Counted from the stretch's first letter, positions 44,219-55,199 are shown. The stretch is 64,000 bases of DNA from Actinomadura formosensis NBRC 14204 (GCF_001552155.1 NZ_BCQQ01000018.1:1-64000), one strand, 5' to 3'. Notes: generated by a model from the letters alone, not told the origin. Numbers and translations: made by a program.

Positions 44219-46392
44219 CGACGCGAACCCTCCAGACTCCGAGTCCGGCGCCGCAGCCGCCCGGACGCCGCGGAGAGGGCAAGGTCCGGGGCGGCCTGCT
44301 CGATCCGAAGCAGCTGGCGAAGTCCCTCCCGGACGCGGCGCGCAAGCTCGATCCGCGCACCCTGTGGCGCAACCCGGTCATGTTCATCGTGGAGATCGGC
44401 GCCGTGTGGACCACGGTCCTGGCCGGCCTGCACCCGAGCGCGTTCGGCTGGCTGATCGCGGTGTGGCTCTGGCTCACCGTCGTCTTCGCCAACCTGGCGG
44501 AGGCGGTTGCCGAAGGCCGGGGCAAGGCACAGGCGGACGCGCTGCGCCGGGCCAAGACCGACGCCGTGGCACGCCGCCTGATCGGCTGGAGGCCGGGGGA
44601 CAGGGACGTCCGCGAGGAGGAGATCGGCGCCCCCCAGCTGCGGCAGGGCGACCTTGTCATCGTCGAGGCCGGCGAGATCATCCCCGGTGACGGGGACGTG
44701 GTCGAGGGCATCGCCAGCGTGGACGAGTCGGCGATCACCGGCGAGTCCGCCCCGGTGATCCGCGAGTCCGGCGGTGACCGGTCCGCGGTGACCGGCGGGA
44801 CGAAGGTGCTGTCCGACCGCATCATCGTCAAGATCACCCAAAAACCCGGCGAGTCGTTCATCGACCGCATGATCGCGCTGGTCGAGGGATCGAGCCGGCA
44901 GAAGACCCCGAACGAGATCGCGCTCAACATCCTGCTCGCCGCGCTGACGATCATCTTCCTGCTGGCCGTCGCGACGCTCCAGCCGCTGGCGATCTACTCC
45001 AAAAGCGGCAACCCCGGCGTCGGCGACACCCTCGCCCTGGACGCGCACGGCGTCACCGGGATCGTGCTGGTGTCGCTGCTGGTCTGCCTGATCCCCACCA
45101 CGATCGGGGCGCTGCTGTCGGCGATCGGCATCGCGGGCATGGACCGGCTCGTCCAGCGCAACGTCCTGGCGATGTCGGGCCGCGCCGTCGAGGCGGCGGG
45201 CGACGTCAACACGCTGCTGCTGGACAAGACCGGCACGATCACCCTCGGCAACCGGCAGGCCGCCGAGTTCCTGCCGGTCGCGGGCGTGAGCGCGGACGAG
45301 CTGGCCGACGCGGCGCAGCTGTCCAGCCTGGCCGACCAGACCCCCGAGGGCCGCTCGGTCGTGGTGCTGGCCAAGGAGCGCCACGGCCTGCGCGAACGCA
45401 CGCCCGGCGAGCTGTCCCACGCCACCTGGGTGCCGTTCACCGCGCAGACCCGGATGAGCGGCGTGGACCTGGACGATTCCGGGGACGGCAAGCCGGACCG
45501 GGTGCTGCGCAAGGGCGCCGCGGGCGCGGTCGCCGACTGGGTGCGCGAGCGGGGCGGGACCGTGCCGGCCGAACTGGGCCGGATCGTGGACGGCATCTCG
45601 GCGAGCGGCGGCACACCGCTGGTCGTCGGCGAGGTCGCGGACGACACGGCGAAGGTGCTGGGCGTCATCCACCTCAAGGACGTGGTGAAGGCCGGGATGC
45701 GGGAGCGGTTCGACGAGATGCGCCGGATGGGCATCCGCACCGTGATGATCACCGGCGACAACCCGCTGACCGCCAAGGCCATCGCGGACGAGGCCGGGGT
45801 GGACGACTTCCTCGCCGAGGCCAGGCCCGAGGACAAGCTCGCGCTCATCAAGCGGGAGCAGGAGGGCGGCCGGCTCGTCGCGATGACCGGGGACGGCACC
45901 AACGACGCCCCCGCCCTCGCGCAGGCCGACGTCGGCGTCGCCATGAACACCGGCACCTCGGCCGCCAAGGAGGCCGGGAACATGGTCGACCTGGACTCCG
46001 ACCCCACCAAGCTCATCGAGATCGTGGAGATCGGCAAGCAGCTGCTCATCACCCGCGGCGCCCTCACCACGTTCTCGATCGCCAACGACATCGCCAAGTA
46101 CTTCGCGATCATCCCGGCGCTGTTCGCCGGCCTGTATCCGGGCCTGGACGCCCTCAACATCATGCGGCTGCACAGCCCGCAGTCGGCGATCCTGTCCGCC
46201 GTCGTGTTCAACGCGCTGATCATCATCGCGCTGATCCCGCTGGCCCTGCGCGGTGTCCAGTACCGCCCCAGCAGCGCGTCCAAGCTGCTCTCGCGGAACC
46301 TGTACGTCTACGGGCTGGGCGGCATCGTCGCGCCGTTCGTCGGCATCAAGCTCATCGACCTGTTCATTCGTTTCGTTCCGGGGATGTCCTGA
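44215..46392 (+). CDS. kdpB: KdpB, P-type ATPase subunit
   Basis: 725 residues. Phosphorylation motif [10 protein letters not shown], actuator [16 protein letters not shown], nucleotide-binding-domain KGA motif, hinge [20 protein letters not shown] and the usual seven helices. Hydrolyses ATP to drive K+ uptake with KdpA. The N-terminal ~40 residues are Gly/Pro-rich and longer than in E. coli. ATGA overlap with kdpA. Confidence 0.98.
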   Translation: MTTRTLQTPSPAPQPPGRRGEGKVRGGLLDPKQLAKSLPDAARKLDPRTLWRNPVMFIVEIGAVWTTVLAGLHPSAFGWLIAVWLWLTVVFANLAEAVAEGRGKAQADALRRAKTDAVARRLIGWRPGDRDVREEEIGAPQLRQGDLVIVEAGEIIPGDGDVVEGIASVDESAITGESAPVIRESGGDRSAVTGGTKVLSDRIIVKITQKPGESFIDRMIALVEGSSRQKTPNEIALNILLAALTIIFLLAVATLQPLAIYSKSGNPGVGDTLALDAHGVTGIVLVSLLVCLIPTTIGALLSAIGIAGMDRLVQRNVLAMSGRAVEAAGDVNTLLLDKTGTITLGNRQAAEFLPVAGVSADELADAAQLSSLADQTPEGRSVVVLAKERHGLRERTPGELSHATWVPFTAQTRMSGVDLDDSGDGKPDRVLRKGAAGAVADWVRERGGTVPAELGRIVDGISASGGTPLVVGEVADDTAKVLGVIHLKDVVKAGMRERFDEMRRMGIRTVMITGDNPLTAKAIADEAGVDDFLAEARPEDKLALIKREQEGGRLVAMTGDGTNDAPALAQADVGVAMNTGTSAAKEAGNMVDLDSDPTKLIEIVEIGKQLLITRGALTTFSIANDIAKYFAIIPALFAGLYPGLDALNIMRLHSPQSAILSAVVFNALIIIALIPLALRGVQYRPSSASKLLSRNLYVYGLGGIVAPFVGIKLIDLFIRFVPGMS

Positions 46393-46393
46393 C

Positions 46394-47289
46394 ATGCGGT
46401 ACCCAACCTGGCTCCGGCGGCATCTGGCCGCGCTCCGCGCCCTGCTCGTGCTGACCGTGCTGCTCGGCGTCGCCTACCCGCTGGCCGTCTACGGGGCCGG
46501 GCGGCTTCCCGGCCTCAAGCACCACGCCGACGGCTCCCTCGTCACCTCCCATGGCCGGACGGTCGGCAGCGAGCTGATCGGCCAGTCGTTCACCGGCAAG
46601 AACGGTGAACCGCTCAAGCAGTACTTCCAGGGACGCCCGTCCACCGGCGGCTACGATCCGGCGGCCTCCGGCGCGAGCAACCTCGGCCCCGAGGACATCG
46701 TCGACACCCTGCCCAACCCCGAACTCGGCAAGACCGACCCGAACGCGAGCCAGAGCCTGCTCACCCAGGTCTGTGCGCGCAGCAGGGCGATCGGCGAGTT
46801 CAACGGCGTGAGCGGCGCGCGCCCGTTCTGCACCCCCGGCGGTGCCGGCGCGGTGCTGGCCGTCTTCGGGCACCGCGCGGCGGACGGGACGATCCCGCAC
46901 CCGACCCGCGTCGTCAGCCTGAACGAGGAGCAAGGCGTGGTGAAGGCGCCGTTCCTCGCGTCCTACAAGGGGGTCAAGGTCGAACTGGCCCGGTTCGGCG
47001 AGAACTACGCGACCGGGCTGATCGTCCCCGTCCGGGGCGACGCACCCGCGGAACCCGCCGTCCCGCCGGACGCCGTCACCGCGAGCGGCAGCGGCCTGGA
47101 CCCGCACATCTCACCCGCCTACGCCGGCCTCCAGACCGAGCGCGTCGCCCAGGCGCGCGGCACCACACCCGCCCAGGTCGCGCGCCTCGTCCGGCAGAAC
47201 ACGACCGGACGTGCCCTCGGCTTCATGGGCGAACCGGCCGTCAACGTCCTCAAGCTCAACCTCGCCCTCGACCGCGCGTTCCCGGCCCG

Positions 47290-47299
<10 letters not shown>
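46394..47299 (+). CDS. kdpC: KdpC, potassium-transporting ATPase subunit
   Basis: 301 residues, longer than the ~190 of E. coli KdpC. One N-terminal helix (LRALLVLTVLLGVAYPLAVY), then IGQSFTGKNGEPLKQYFQGR and SGSGLDPHISPAYAGLQTER, the family core. An actinomycete-type insertion of roughly 100 residues lies between these two blocks. KdpC bridges KdpA and KdpB. Its last 10 bp overlap the 3' end of convergent kdpE. Confidence 0.97.
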
Positions 47300-47951
<652 letters not shown>

Positions 47952-47955
<4 letters not shown>

Positions 47956-50456
47956 GGTGTCTCCTTCCGGTGGACGGGCAGCGCGACGATCATCGTGAGG
48001 CCGCCGCCCGGGGTGTCCTCGGGGATCAGCTCACCGCCCATCGCCTCCGTGAGCCCGCGTGCGAGCGCCAGCCCGAGCCCGACGCCGGTGTGGTTGTCGC
48101 GGTCGCCGAGCCGCTGGAACGGCAGGAACGCCTGTTCGCGCTCGCCGGACGGTATGCCGGGCCCGCGGTCGGCGATCCGCAGCTCCACCCGGTCGCGGAT
48201 CGCGCCCGCGGTGATCAGCACGGGCTCGCCGGGCGGGCTGTGCCGCAGCGCGTTGGCGATGAGGTTGACCAGGACGCGTTCGAGCAGGGCCGGGTCGGCG
48301 GAGACCTCGGGCAGATCCGCGGCGAGTTCCACCGTCACCGCGCCGCCGCCCAGATCGTCGAGGGCGCGCGGCACCACCTCGTCCAGCGCCAGGGGGCGCG
48401 CGGCGATACCGAGGACGCCCGCCTGCAACCGGCTCATGTCCAGCAGGTTCGCGACCAGCCGGTCAAGCCGGTCCAGCGACTGCCGGGCGGTGTCGAGCAG
48501 CTCGGCGCGCTCCTCGTCGGTCCAGGCGACCGAGGTGCCGCCGAGGCTGTCGACGGCGGCCTTCGCCGAGGCCAGCGGGGTGCGCAGGTCGTGGCTGACC
48601 GCGTTCAGCAGGGCGGTCCGCATCCGGTCGGCGGCCTCCAGCGGACGCGCCTTCTCCGCCTCCGCCCGCAGCCGCTGCTGCCGCAGCGCCCCCGCCGCCT
48701 GGAGGGCGAACGCCTCCAGGACGCGCCGGTCCCCGGCCGGCATCGGACGGCCGCGGACCGCCAGTGCCAGATCGTCCCCGACCGGGATCTCGGCGTCGCC
48801 GTCGCCGGGCGAGGCGCACGGACGGCCGCCGACGGTCGCGACGATCCGCCAGTCCCCGTCCGCCGAGGGACGTTCCAGCAGCGTGACCGACGTGAGCGCG
48901 AACGTCTCCCGCAGCCGCCCGAGGACGGCCCCGAGCGCGTGCTCGCCGCGCAGGACGTCCCCCGCCAGCGTGGACAGGACCTCCGCCTCGGTCCCCAGCC
49001 GCGCCGCCTCCCGGGACCGGCGCGCGGCGCGGTCCACCACGACGCTCACCCCGATCGCGACCAGCACGAACACCGCCAGGGCCAGCAGGTTCTCCTGATC
49101 GGAGACGGTCAGCCGGTTCACCGGCGGGGTGAAGAACCAGTTGAGCAGCAGGAACCCGGCGACCGCCGAGAGCAGCGCCGGCCACATCCCGCCGACCAGC
49201 GCGATCGCGACCACCGCCGCCAGGAAGAACAGGATGTCGGACGGCAGCGAGATCGCCGGGCGCGCCGTCAGCAGCCCGGCCGTCAACAGCGGCAGCCCGG
49301 CCACGGCCAGCAGCAGCCCGCCGAGCCGGCGGCTCACCGACAACCCCTGCTCCCGGCCCGGCCGCCCGACGCCGTGCCGCGCCTGCTCGTGCGTGACCAT
49401 GTGCACGTCGATCGAGCCGGACCGCGCCGTCGTCGTCACCCCGATCCCCGGCCGCAGCAGCTGCGCGAACCGTCCCCGCCGCGACACCCCGAGGACGAGC
49501 TGCGTCGCGTTCACGCCCCGCGCGAAATCGAGCAGCGCCTGCGGCACGTCGTCCCCGATGACCTGGTGGTAGGTGCCGCCCAGCCCCTCCACGATGTGCC
49601 GCTGCCGCGCCAGGTCGCCGGGCCGTGCCCCGGCCAGGCCGTCACCGCGCGCGACATGCACCGCGAGCAGGTCCGCGCCCTTCGAGCGGGCGGTGATGCG
49701 GGCGGCGCGGCGCAGCAGCGTGTCCCCCTCCGGGCCACCGGTCAGCGCGACGACGACACGCTCGCGCGTCTCCCACGTCCCGCCGATGCCGTGGTCGGCC
49801 CGGTACCGGTCGAGCTGCTCGTCCACCTTGCCGGCCAGCCACAGCAGCGCCAGCTCCCGCAGCGCCGTCAGGTTGCCGACCCGGAAGTAGTTGGACAGCG
49901 CCGCGTCCACCTTCTCCGGCCGGTAGATGTTGCCGTGCGCCATCCGCCGCCGCAGCGCCTCCGGCGCCATGTCGACCAGCTCCACCTGGTCGGCGCGGCG
50001 GACCATCTCGTCCGGCAGCGTCTCCCGCTGCGTCACCCCGGTGATCTGCTCGACGACGTCGTTGACCGACTCCAGATGCTGGATGTTCACGGTCGAGATC
50101 ACGTCGATCCCGGCGTCCCGGATGTCCTCGACGTCCTGCCACCGCTTCGCGTGCCCGGTGCCGGGAACATTGGTGTGCGCCAGCTCGTCGACCAGGACGA
50201 CCGCGGGCGCACGGTCGATCACCGCGGCCACGTCCAGCTCGCCGAACTCCGCGCCGCGATAGGTCACCTTCCTGCGCGGGACGACCTCCAGCCCCTCCAG
50301 CAGCTCCGCAGTGCGCGGCCGGTCATGCGTCTCCACATAGCCGACGACCACGTCGGTACCGCGCTCCTGCCGCCGCCGCGCCTCCGCCAGCATCGCGAAG
50401 GTCTTCCCCACCCCGGGCGCGGCCCCGAGGTAGACGCGGAGCTGCCCTCTGGCCAT
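47952..50456 (-). CDS. kdpD: KdpD, K+-responsive sensor histidine kinase
   Basis: 834 residues. Order: N-terminal KdpD domain with Walker A GAAPGVGKT and ETHDRPRTAELLEGLE, USP-like domain (~250-370), four membrane helices (DUF4118; ~400-500), GAF-like segment, then HisKA with AVSHDLRTPLASAKA and HATPase with NLIANALRHSPPGE and VGLGLALARGLTEAMGG. Senses K+ limitation or turgor and phosphorylates KdpE. ATG at 50456, with GGAAGGA 8 bp upstream. Confidence 0.97.
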
Positions 50457-50830
50457 GCTCCCCATCCTTCCAGGCCGAAACCCCACCCTCCGGTGGCGTC
50501 ACCTGGAAGGACAACATGCGCCGCCCCCCAACCGATCCCATCTTGACGGATTCCCTACGCCGCCACCCCCACCCTTCACACAACCCATACACACACTCAA
50601 TGCCAGAAACCAGCAAGTCCGTCAGGGAGAACGAACTCCACCAAGCCACCTGGACCCGTCCCGAGGGGAGTCCGAAGAACCGACTGATGGGAGGCGAGAT
50701 CGCAGTCCGCAAGGCCACGCCACCCAGATGACGGCGCCCTGCGTGCGGAACACCCGCTCAAACACCGCTGACCACCACGCCGGGTGCCATCCCGGCCCCA
50801 CGGCAGGTGGGGAGAACCCCCTGAGCAATC
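50457..50830. other. 374-bp region upstream of kdpD, left flank of the integrated element
   Basis: No credible gene: the open frames here lack ribosome-binding sites and normal codon bias. It holds the kdpDE promoter (leftward) and is chromosomal, not element, DNA because it lies outside attL. Confidence 0.5.
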
Positions 50831-50863
50831 AAAAACCCGTGCGTGATCGCCCTCACGCACGGG
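50831..50863 (-). terminator. Displaced terminator of the tRNA-Arg gene
   Basis: On the minus strand a perfect 11-bp stem (CCCGTGCGTGA with its complement, 6-nt loop) is followed by TTTTTGATT. It lies 8 bp beyond the outer end of attL, where the tRNA-Arg gene would have ended before integration. It is now ~9.2 kb from the intact tRNA. Confidence 0.85.
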
Positions 50864-50870
50864 CCACGGG

Positions 50871-50913
50871 GCGCCCCCGGCAGGATTCGAACCTGCGACA
50901 CCCGCTTTAGGAG
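50871..50913. repeat. attL of the element (3' part of tRNA-Arg)
   Basis: Matches 60032-60074 except two bases. Corresponds on the minus strand to the tRNA from the anticodon loop through the 3' end. Beyond 50913 similarity stops abruptly (TTATTTC instead of AGCGGTG), placing the crossover in the anticodon loop region, typical for tyrosine integrases. This copy encodes acceptor strand CGGGGGC, the presumed original chromosomal 3' end. Confidence 0.92.
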
Positions 50914-51013
50914 TTATTTCACCCCTCCGCGCGCCGGACGGCCGTCCGCCCAGCTCCGGCGACCTCCGGACTGTTGTTTGCCCTGCTCATCGGCACCTTC
51001 TGCGGTCCCCGTA

Positions 51014-51078
51014 GCTCTCCACGGCTCTCCGTCGCTCTCCACCGCCTACCGCGCCGTTGGGAGCGCCGGAGGAGCGCC
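51014..51078. repeat. Phased short repeats between attL and int, candidate integrase arm sites
   Basis: GCTCTCC at 51014, 51024 and 51034 (exact 10-bp period), then GAGCGCC at 51061 and 51072. GAGCGCC recurs near the other end at 59932 and 59974, and GCCGTCCGCC is found at 50941 and 59901. Shared short motifs at both ends suit arm-type binding sites for Int or accessory factors. Confidence 0.45.
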
Positions 51079-51167
51079 AACCGGCCGCAACGCTTAGTGT
51101 CTGCCCTGCTACATGGCGTAACGTCCCGATTCCGCCCGATACGGCGGAGGGGCAAAGGAGCAGGGAA

Positions 51168-52487
51168 ATGGCGAGTCACATCCGGGTCAGCTACAAAACG
51201 AAGAATCTCCCGAAAAGCAAGAGGCGGTGGGAGGTCTCTTACACCGACCCTCTCACCGGGAAGAAGCGCACAAAGGGCGGCTTCATCCGGGAGAAGGACG
51301 CAAAAGCCTGGCAGATCAAATTTGAGGACTCCAGCCGCGAGCAGTTGTACGTGGACGACAAAGCCGGATCGGTCGTCTTCAACGACGCAGCGCGCCAATG
51401 GCTAAACGGTCGCCGGAACCTCAAGGAGCGGACCTACAACGACTACAAAGGTCTGCTCGGCCTAGGCGAATCGAAGCGGCCGGAGCCCGACCCGCAGCGC
51501 CTTCTCCTCCGCAACCGATTCGGTAGCGCGCCAGTCTCCGCCATCACCGAGGAAGCGGTGCAGGAATGGGTCTCCGATATGGAGAGGGCCGGTAAGTCCG
51601 GCGGCACCATCCGAAAGTCGTTCATTCTGCTCAAGCAGGTTATGAAGGAACAGCTCCGACTCAAGCGCGTCGCGGTCAACCCGTGCGCAGATGTCGAGAT
51701 CCCGAAATTCCAGCCGTGGGCCCTCCTCACCGATGAGGACGAAGGGCGACGACTGGAGCCCGAAGAAGTCGAGAGACTCGCCGCAGCCCTTCCGCACCCC
51801 TTCGGATTCCTCGCCCTGTTCACGGCGTATACGGGCCTCCGGGCCGGTGAGGTGGCCGGACTCCAGCTCCGCGATATCGACCTAGCGGCGGGCATCGTCC
51901 GCGTCCGACGCGAGGTCACCGACATCAATGGCATCCTCTCTTACGACGAACCGAAGTCGCGGAAGGCCAAGCGGGAGGTCACTCTAGACCCGTACATCCT
52001 CGAAGAACTTCGCGCCTACATCCGGGAGCACGAAAAGGCCGCAGCCGCATGGTTCGGGGAGCGCGACGACGTTCAGCACCCGGGAAAGAAGCTCCCGCTA
52101 TTCGTCGGAACCGCAAAGGGTCGGAGGGGCAAGAACCCCGTCACGGGCAAATTCGACGTCATCCGCTTCGACTACACGAAGCTTCTCCGCCACAAGGCGT
52201 GGTACGGCCGGTACTTCAAGAAGGCCCTCGCAGCGGCGGGCCTGGACTCCAGCTATCGGTTCCACGACCTCCGCCACTCGTACGGCTCGTGGCTGTATGA
52301 CGCCGGAGTCGACATTAAGACGATCTCGCGAATGATGGGCCATGCGTCCGTGGAGACGACGATGGCGATTTACGTTCATCCCGACCGCGACAAGGCGAAT
52401 GACGCCGTTCGCAACGCGCTAGGGAATCTGCGTGCCGGCAGCGCCAATCGAAAGGGCAACGTGGTACCGCTCCGGCGGCAGGCGTAG
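51168..52487 (+). CDS. Tyrosine site-specific recombinase (integrase)
   Basis: 439 residues. N-terminal AP2-like arm-binding region (SKRRWEVSYTDPLTGKKRTK), core-binding helices, and catalytic domain with Arg I in TGLRAGEV, HxxR in HDLRHSYGSWLY and the GH...Y tail MMGHASVETTMAIYVH. GGAGCAGGGAA precedes the ATG. Lies 254 bp inside attL and reads inward. Catalyses integration into tRNA-Arg and, with the excisionase, release. A strong terminator follows at 52504. Confidence 0.96.
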   Translation: MASHIRVSYKTKNLPKSKRRWEVSYTDPLTGKKRTKGGFIREKDAKAWQIKFEDSSREQLYVDDKAGSVVFNDAARQWLNGRRNLKERTYNDYKGLLGLGESKRPEPDPQRLLLRNRFGSAPVSAITEEAVQEWVSDMERAGKSGGTIRKSFILLKQVMKEQLRLKRVAVNPCADVEIPKFQPWALLTDEDEGRRLEPEEVERLAAALPHPFGFLALFTAYTGLRAGEVAGLQLRDIDLAAGIVRVRREVTDINGILSYDEPKSRKAKREVTLDPYILEELRAYIREHEKAAAAWFGERDDVQHPGKKLPLFVGTAKGRRGKNPVTGKFDVIRFDYTKLLRHKAWYGRYFKKALAAAGLDSSYRFHDLRHSYGSWLYDAGVDIKTISRMMGHASVETTMAIYVHPDRDKANDAVRNALGNLRAGSANRKGNVVPLRRQA

Positions 52488-52503
52488 CCGTTCCCTACCC
52501 CGT

Positions 52504-52540
52504 AGCAGAGGCCCGGCCAACCGGTCGGGCCTCTGCTGTG
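52504..52540 (+). terminator. Terminator after the integrase gene
   Basis: AGCAGAGGCCCG and CGGGCCTCTGCT form a perfect 12-bp stem with a 10-nt loop starting 17 bp after the int stop. It also stands between int and the convergent repressor gene. Confidence 0.85.
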
Positions 52541-52633
52541 TCTAGGCGTGGCCGTAGTGGACGCTCCCCAGCGCGGAGGGTCGGACGGGTGTCCGAGTCT
52601 GCCCCGTGTGCCCTCCGCTGGTCTCCGGCCACG

Positions 52634-52912
52634 CTAGGGCCCCGGAGTGTCGTCCGGCTCAGCTCCAGGCTCTCCGGAGTCCGGCTCCACGACATAAACG
52701 CCCATCCCGGGGACGGTCTCCACCAATCCGGCGTCCTTCAGAATGCGGACGGCTTTCCGCAACGTATCCCGGGCCACGTCGTACTCCGCCTCCAGCTCCG
52801 TAAGCGACGGGATCCGGCGTCCGGGCGGGATGTCGCCGGACTCGATGCGCGCCCGGATGGCGTCCGCTATCTGGCGAGAGGGCGGGATCCGGGAGGCGCG
52901 GTCAATGGGCAT
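52634..52912 (-). CDS. Small GntR-family repressor of the element
   Basis: 92 residues, only the winged-helix: PPSRQIADAIRARIESGDIP, SLTELEAEYDVARDTLRKAV and LVETVPGMGVYVV, plus a short acidic tail. No effector domain, like the KorSA/Pra-type regulators of actinomycete mobile elements. ATG at 52912 gives the usual family start; earlier starts at 52921 and 52948 are open. It is divergent from the 53000 gene with a three-half-site operator between, so it probably is the master switch of the element. Confidence 0.88.
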   Translation of the reverse strand: MPIDRASRIPPSRQIADAIRARIESGDIPPGRRIPSLTELEAEYDVARDTLRKAVRILKDAGLVETVPGMGVYVVEPDSGEPGAEPDDTPGP

Positions 52913-52949
52913 GATCGACACGGTAGGAAGCTGCCCCCTACGGCGCATA

Positions 52950-52977
52950 GCTACCCCAAGGGGTAGCCAGGGGTAGC
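52950..52977. promoter_or_regulatory. Operator of the element's GntR repressor: three half-sites with 10-bp period
   Basis: GCTACCCC-AA-GGGGTAGC (52950-52967) is an inverted repeat with perfect 8-bp arms; a third copy GGGGTAGC follows at 52970, exactly 10 bp after the second. Lies in the 87-bp gap between divergent genes at 52912 and 53000. Confidence 0.75.
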
Positions 52978-52999
52978 ACAGCAACGTAAGTTTTGCTGT

Positions 53000-53248
53000 A
53001 TGACACGACTACGTGACGTGAGTCACCAACTACCCATCCCGGAGTACGCGACCTACTGGACCGGCGACTACTTCCGCTGCATTCGCCGCGATGACGGAAC
53101 GGAGATCGACGCGGCGACCTACCGGGAAGCCGTCATCCGCTGCTTCATCGAGCGGACGCGGCGCGCGGGGATCCCGTTCTCAACCGGCCAGTACCGATCA
53201 GCCCTAGCCCTGGCGAGCGCCTCCCGAACGGGGCAGCGGTTCCGCTAA
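53000..53248 (+). CDS. Small protein of unknown function divergent from the GntR repressor
   Basis: 82 residues, with aromatic-rich core YATYWTGDYFRCIRRDDGTE and YREAVIRCFIERTRRAG. No family recognised. The ATG has no ribosome-binding site, only GTTTTGCTGT before it, so translation may be leaderless, or start at a GTG 39 bp on. A terminator follows at 53346. By position it is the gene most directly under the repressor and could be an antirepressor or interference factor. Confidence 0.65.
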   Translation: MTRLRDVSHQLPIPEYATYWTGDYFRCIRRDDGTEIDAATYREAVIRCFIERTRRAGIPFSTGQYRSALALASASRTGQRFR

Positions 53249-53345
53249 GCGGCCCGGAGCTGGCTCGTACGGGCCGGAGACGGCCGGGGACATCGCGTAT
53301 ATGCCCCCGACCGCCCGGCACAGCCTAGAACACACGAGAGACGAC

Positions 53346-53390
53346 GAAGGCCCCGACCGGGCGGTGTGATCCGGTCGGGGCCTTCTGTTG
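53346..53390 (+). terminator. Terminator between the 53000 gene and the capsid gene
   Basis: GAAGGCCCCGACCGG and CCGGTCGGGGCCTTC form a perfect 15-bp stem with a 10-nt loop, followed by TGTTGTTT. The rest of the 273-bp gap (53249-53521) contains no recognisable gene. Confidence 0.88.
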
Positions 53391-53521
53391 TTTCCGCGCT
53401 GGCGGCCCTGAGTGAGATCGATTGGTGCGCTCCCCCAGCTGTTAAAGGGAGCTACCGCCATAGATTCCAGTTCCCGGGCGGAAAGCATTCGGGCTGGTGA
53501 CTTTGACGCGGAGGTCTTTGG

Positions 53522-54793
53522 TTACGGCGCGGGAGGCTCCGTGAGGTCGACCTCCACAACCGCGAACGGGTTGAGGACGTCCAGGCCGAATCGCCCCTCA
53601 AATCTGAAGGTCGTCATATTCCCTTCGAAGTCGGAGCCCGGGACGCCAGCGCCGAACTGATCATCGCGGTACATCGCCTCCGTCCACGACAGCTTTCCTT
53701 CGGAGCCGACGTGAAGTGCGGTCGCCGTTCCCCAGTCGGCTAGAACGGCGGCGTTGTCGGCGATGGAGGTCGACAGAACGACCGGCAGGCCCCAGAGCCG
53801 ACGCGCGGCCCGGTCGACCGGCGCATTCCCGAGGAGGTACCGGGAATTGGCGTCCACCTGAAGCTCGAAGCGCTCCCACGAATTGGGGTTCATGACCCAG
53901 CCGGTCGGAGCGATGGAGGAGTTCTCCAGCTTCGTGACGGCCTTTCGGGTCGTGGTGAATTCGTCGCCTGCGGTGTCCCAGGCCTGAGTCTGCGTCCCGG
54001 AGGTGTTGAGAATTCCGGTGAAGTCGTCCAGCACGCCGGTCGTGGAGCCGTTCCCGTTGAGGATCTGGTCCTCCAGCTCCAGTTCCATCCCCAGCCGCAT
54101 TTCCGCCTCCAGGAAGTTCTGGAGCGCGGCCGCATCCTCCAGGAGCTGATTCGGGATCGGCTCCGAAAGGTGCGCGATGGTCCGCAGCCGGTTCTCCACC
54201 CGCGTGACGGTGTAGAACGAAGTGGGCTTCCTCTTGCCCGTCGCGACCGTGGACGCATTGTTGGTCCGGGTCGTCTGCCGGACGTAGCTCCAGTACGGCG
54301 CGTTCCCCGGAGCCATCGGGATGAGCTGGCGCAGGGAAAGGACCGGGACGCCTTCCCGAATGGGCTCCGGAGCCAGCGGGACGGTGACGGGGATATTGCC
54401 GGTCGCGATGAGCGACTTCATCCCGCCCGTCAGCCGGTCGCTGTACTCGCTGACGGCCTTCGCCCATTCGCCGGATCCGCCGGAGGTCCGGACCTTTCCG
54501 GGGAGGGTCCGCTCCTTCTGCTGCGGCGAATTCATCGGCGCTTCCTTCCCTTCCGGCGACATCCCGCCGATTTCATTGCCGAGCGCCTTCAGACCGGCGC
54601 GAAGCTGGTTGTCCTTCTCCTCCTGCGCGGCGATGTCCTTGAGGCGCAGCGCCTCCACCCGAACGCCCTTGAGGAATTGGGCCTGATCCGGAGTCGGCTC
54701 CGTCTGGTGAAGCTCGCATGCCTCGATGATTTTCAGCGCCTTCTCCGCGCGCGGCTGGAAATCCGCGATGCGGCGCTGAAGAGACTTGTTCAT
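53522..54793 (-). CDS. HK97-family phage major capsid protein
   Basis: 423 residues. The first ~75 residues are charged, helical and coiled-coil-like (LQRRIADFQPRAEKALKIIE), as in the delta/scaffold domain of HK97-type capsids; a Pro/Gly-rich joint follows near 90-110. Then the HK97 fold: long spine region, LEDQILNGNGSTTG, PTGWVMNPNSWERFELQVD, GLPVVLSTSIADN, and the family end FRFEGRFGLDVLNPFAVVEV. It forms capsid shells. No portal, maturation protease or TerL is encoded, so head completion must use helper proteins. Last gene of the leftward block. Confidence 0.93.
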   Translation of the reverse strand: MNKSLQRRIADFQPRAEKALKIIEACELHQTEPTPDQAQFLKGVRVEALRLKDIAAQEEKDNQLRAGLKALGNEIGGMSPEGKEAPMNSPQQKERTLPGKVRTSGGSGEWAKAVSEYSDRLTGGMKSLIATGNIPVTVPLAPEPIREGVPVLSLRQLIPMAPGNAPYWSYVRQTTRTNNASTVATGKRKPTSFYTVTRVENRLRTIAHLSEPIPNQLLEDAAALQNFLEAEMRLGMELELEDQILNGNGSTTGVLDDFTGILNTSGTQTQAWDTAGDEFTTTRKAVTKLENSSIAPTGWVMNPNSWERFELQVDANSRYLLGNAPVDRAARRLWGLPVVLSTSIADNAAVLADWGTATALHVGSEGKLSWTEAMYRDDQFGAGVPGSDFEGNMTTFRFEGRFGLDVLNPFAVVEVDLTEPPAP

Positions 54794-54893
54794 CTCCCTA
54801 GCCCTTCGGATGCGTTTGCAGAAACATCCGTACGTGTAAACGGGCCGCGCTGTGCGCTGGCGGGAATACTTCAACGAACGGTTGTTACGGAGA

Positions 54894-55199
54894 TTACTCG
54901 AAAGTGGCGCGGTCTACTTCATTGCCATTCCGGTACTTCGTCACCTCCAGCCCTCCGTTGTCCAACTGGACCGTGCGTTCCGCCGAATCGTCTCCGGCCG
55001 GAAGCGTCCAGAGCGCCGCAGAGCCATCGAGCAGGTAAGCCGGGATACCCGGCTGGCCTTCCGCGCTCCCCACCGTGAGAGGCCACCTGATAGCCGTACG
55101 GGCGGTGTAATCGGGAGGGAGGTGACCGGCGACCTTCGCGACGAAGGCGGCTGCGGCCTCTTCGCTGATATCGGCATCGGTGTACTGGTAGACGTTCAT
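54894..55199 (-). CDS. Small hypothetical protein between capsid and TerS genes
   Basis: 101 residues, MNVYQYTDADISEEAAAAFV. A TGATG junction overlaps the stop of the upstream gene. Mixed alpha/beta without membrane segments. No family recognised; the head-gene position suggests a head-completion, decoration or capsid-size factor, which is inference only. Confidence 0.75.
   Translation of the reverse strand: MNVYQYTDADISEEAAAAFVAKVAGHLPPDYTARTAIRWPLTVGSAEGQPGIPAYLLDGSAALWTLPAGDDSAERTVQLDNGGLEVTKYRNGNEVDRATFE

Noticed and set aside
50455..50910. Frame ending in QDSNLRHPL at the left att site (and an identical ending at 60071)
   Set aside because: The shared peptide is only the translated tRNA/att sequence; neither frame has coding support.
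53522..54793. HK97-fold protein as an encapsulin
   Set aside because: It has an N-terminal delta-like coiled coil and lies with TerS in an integrative element; no cargo enzyme is adjacent.
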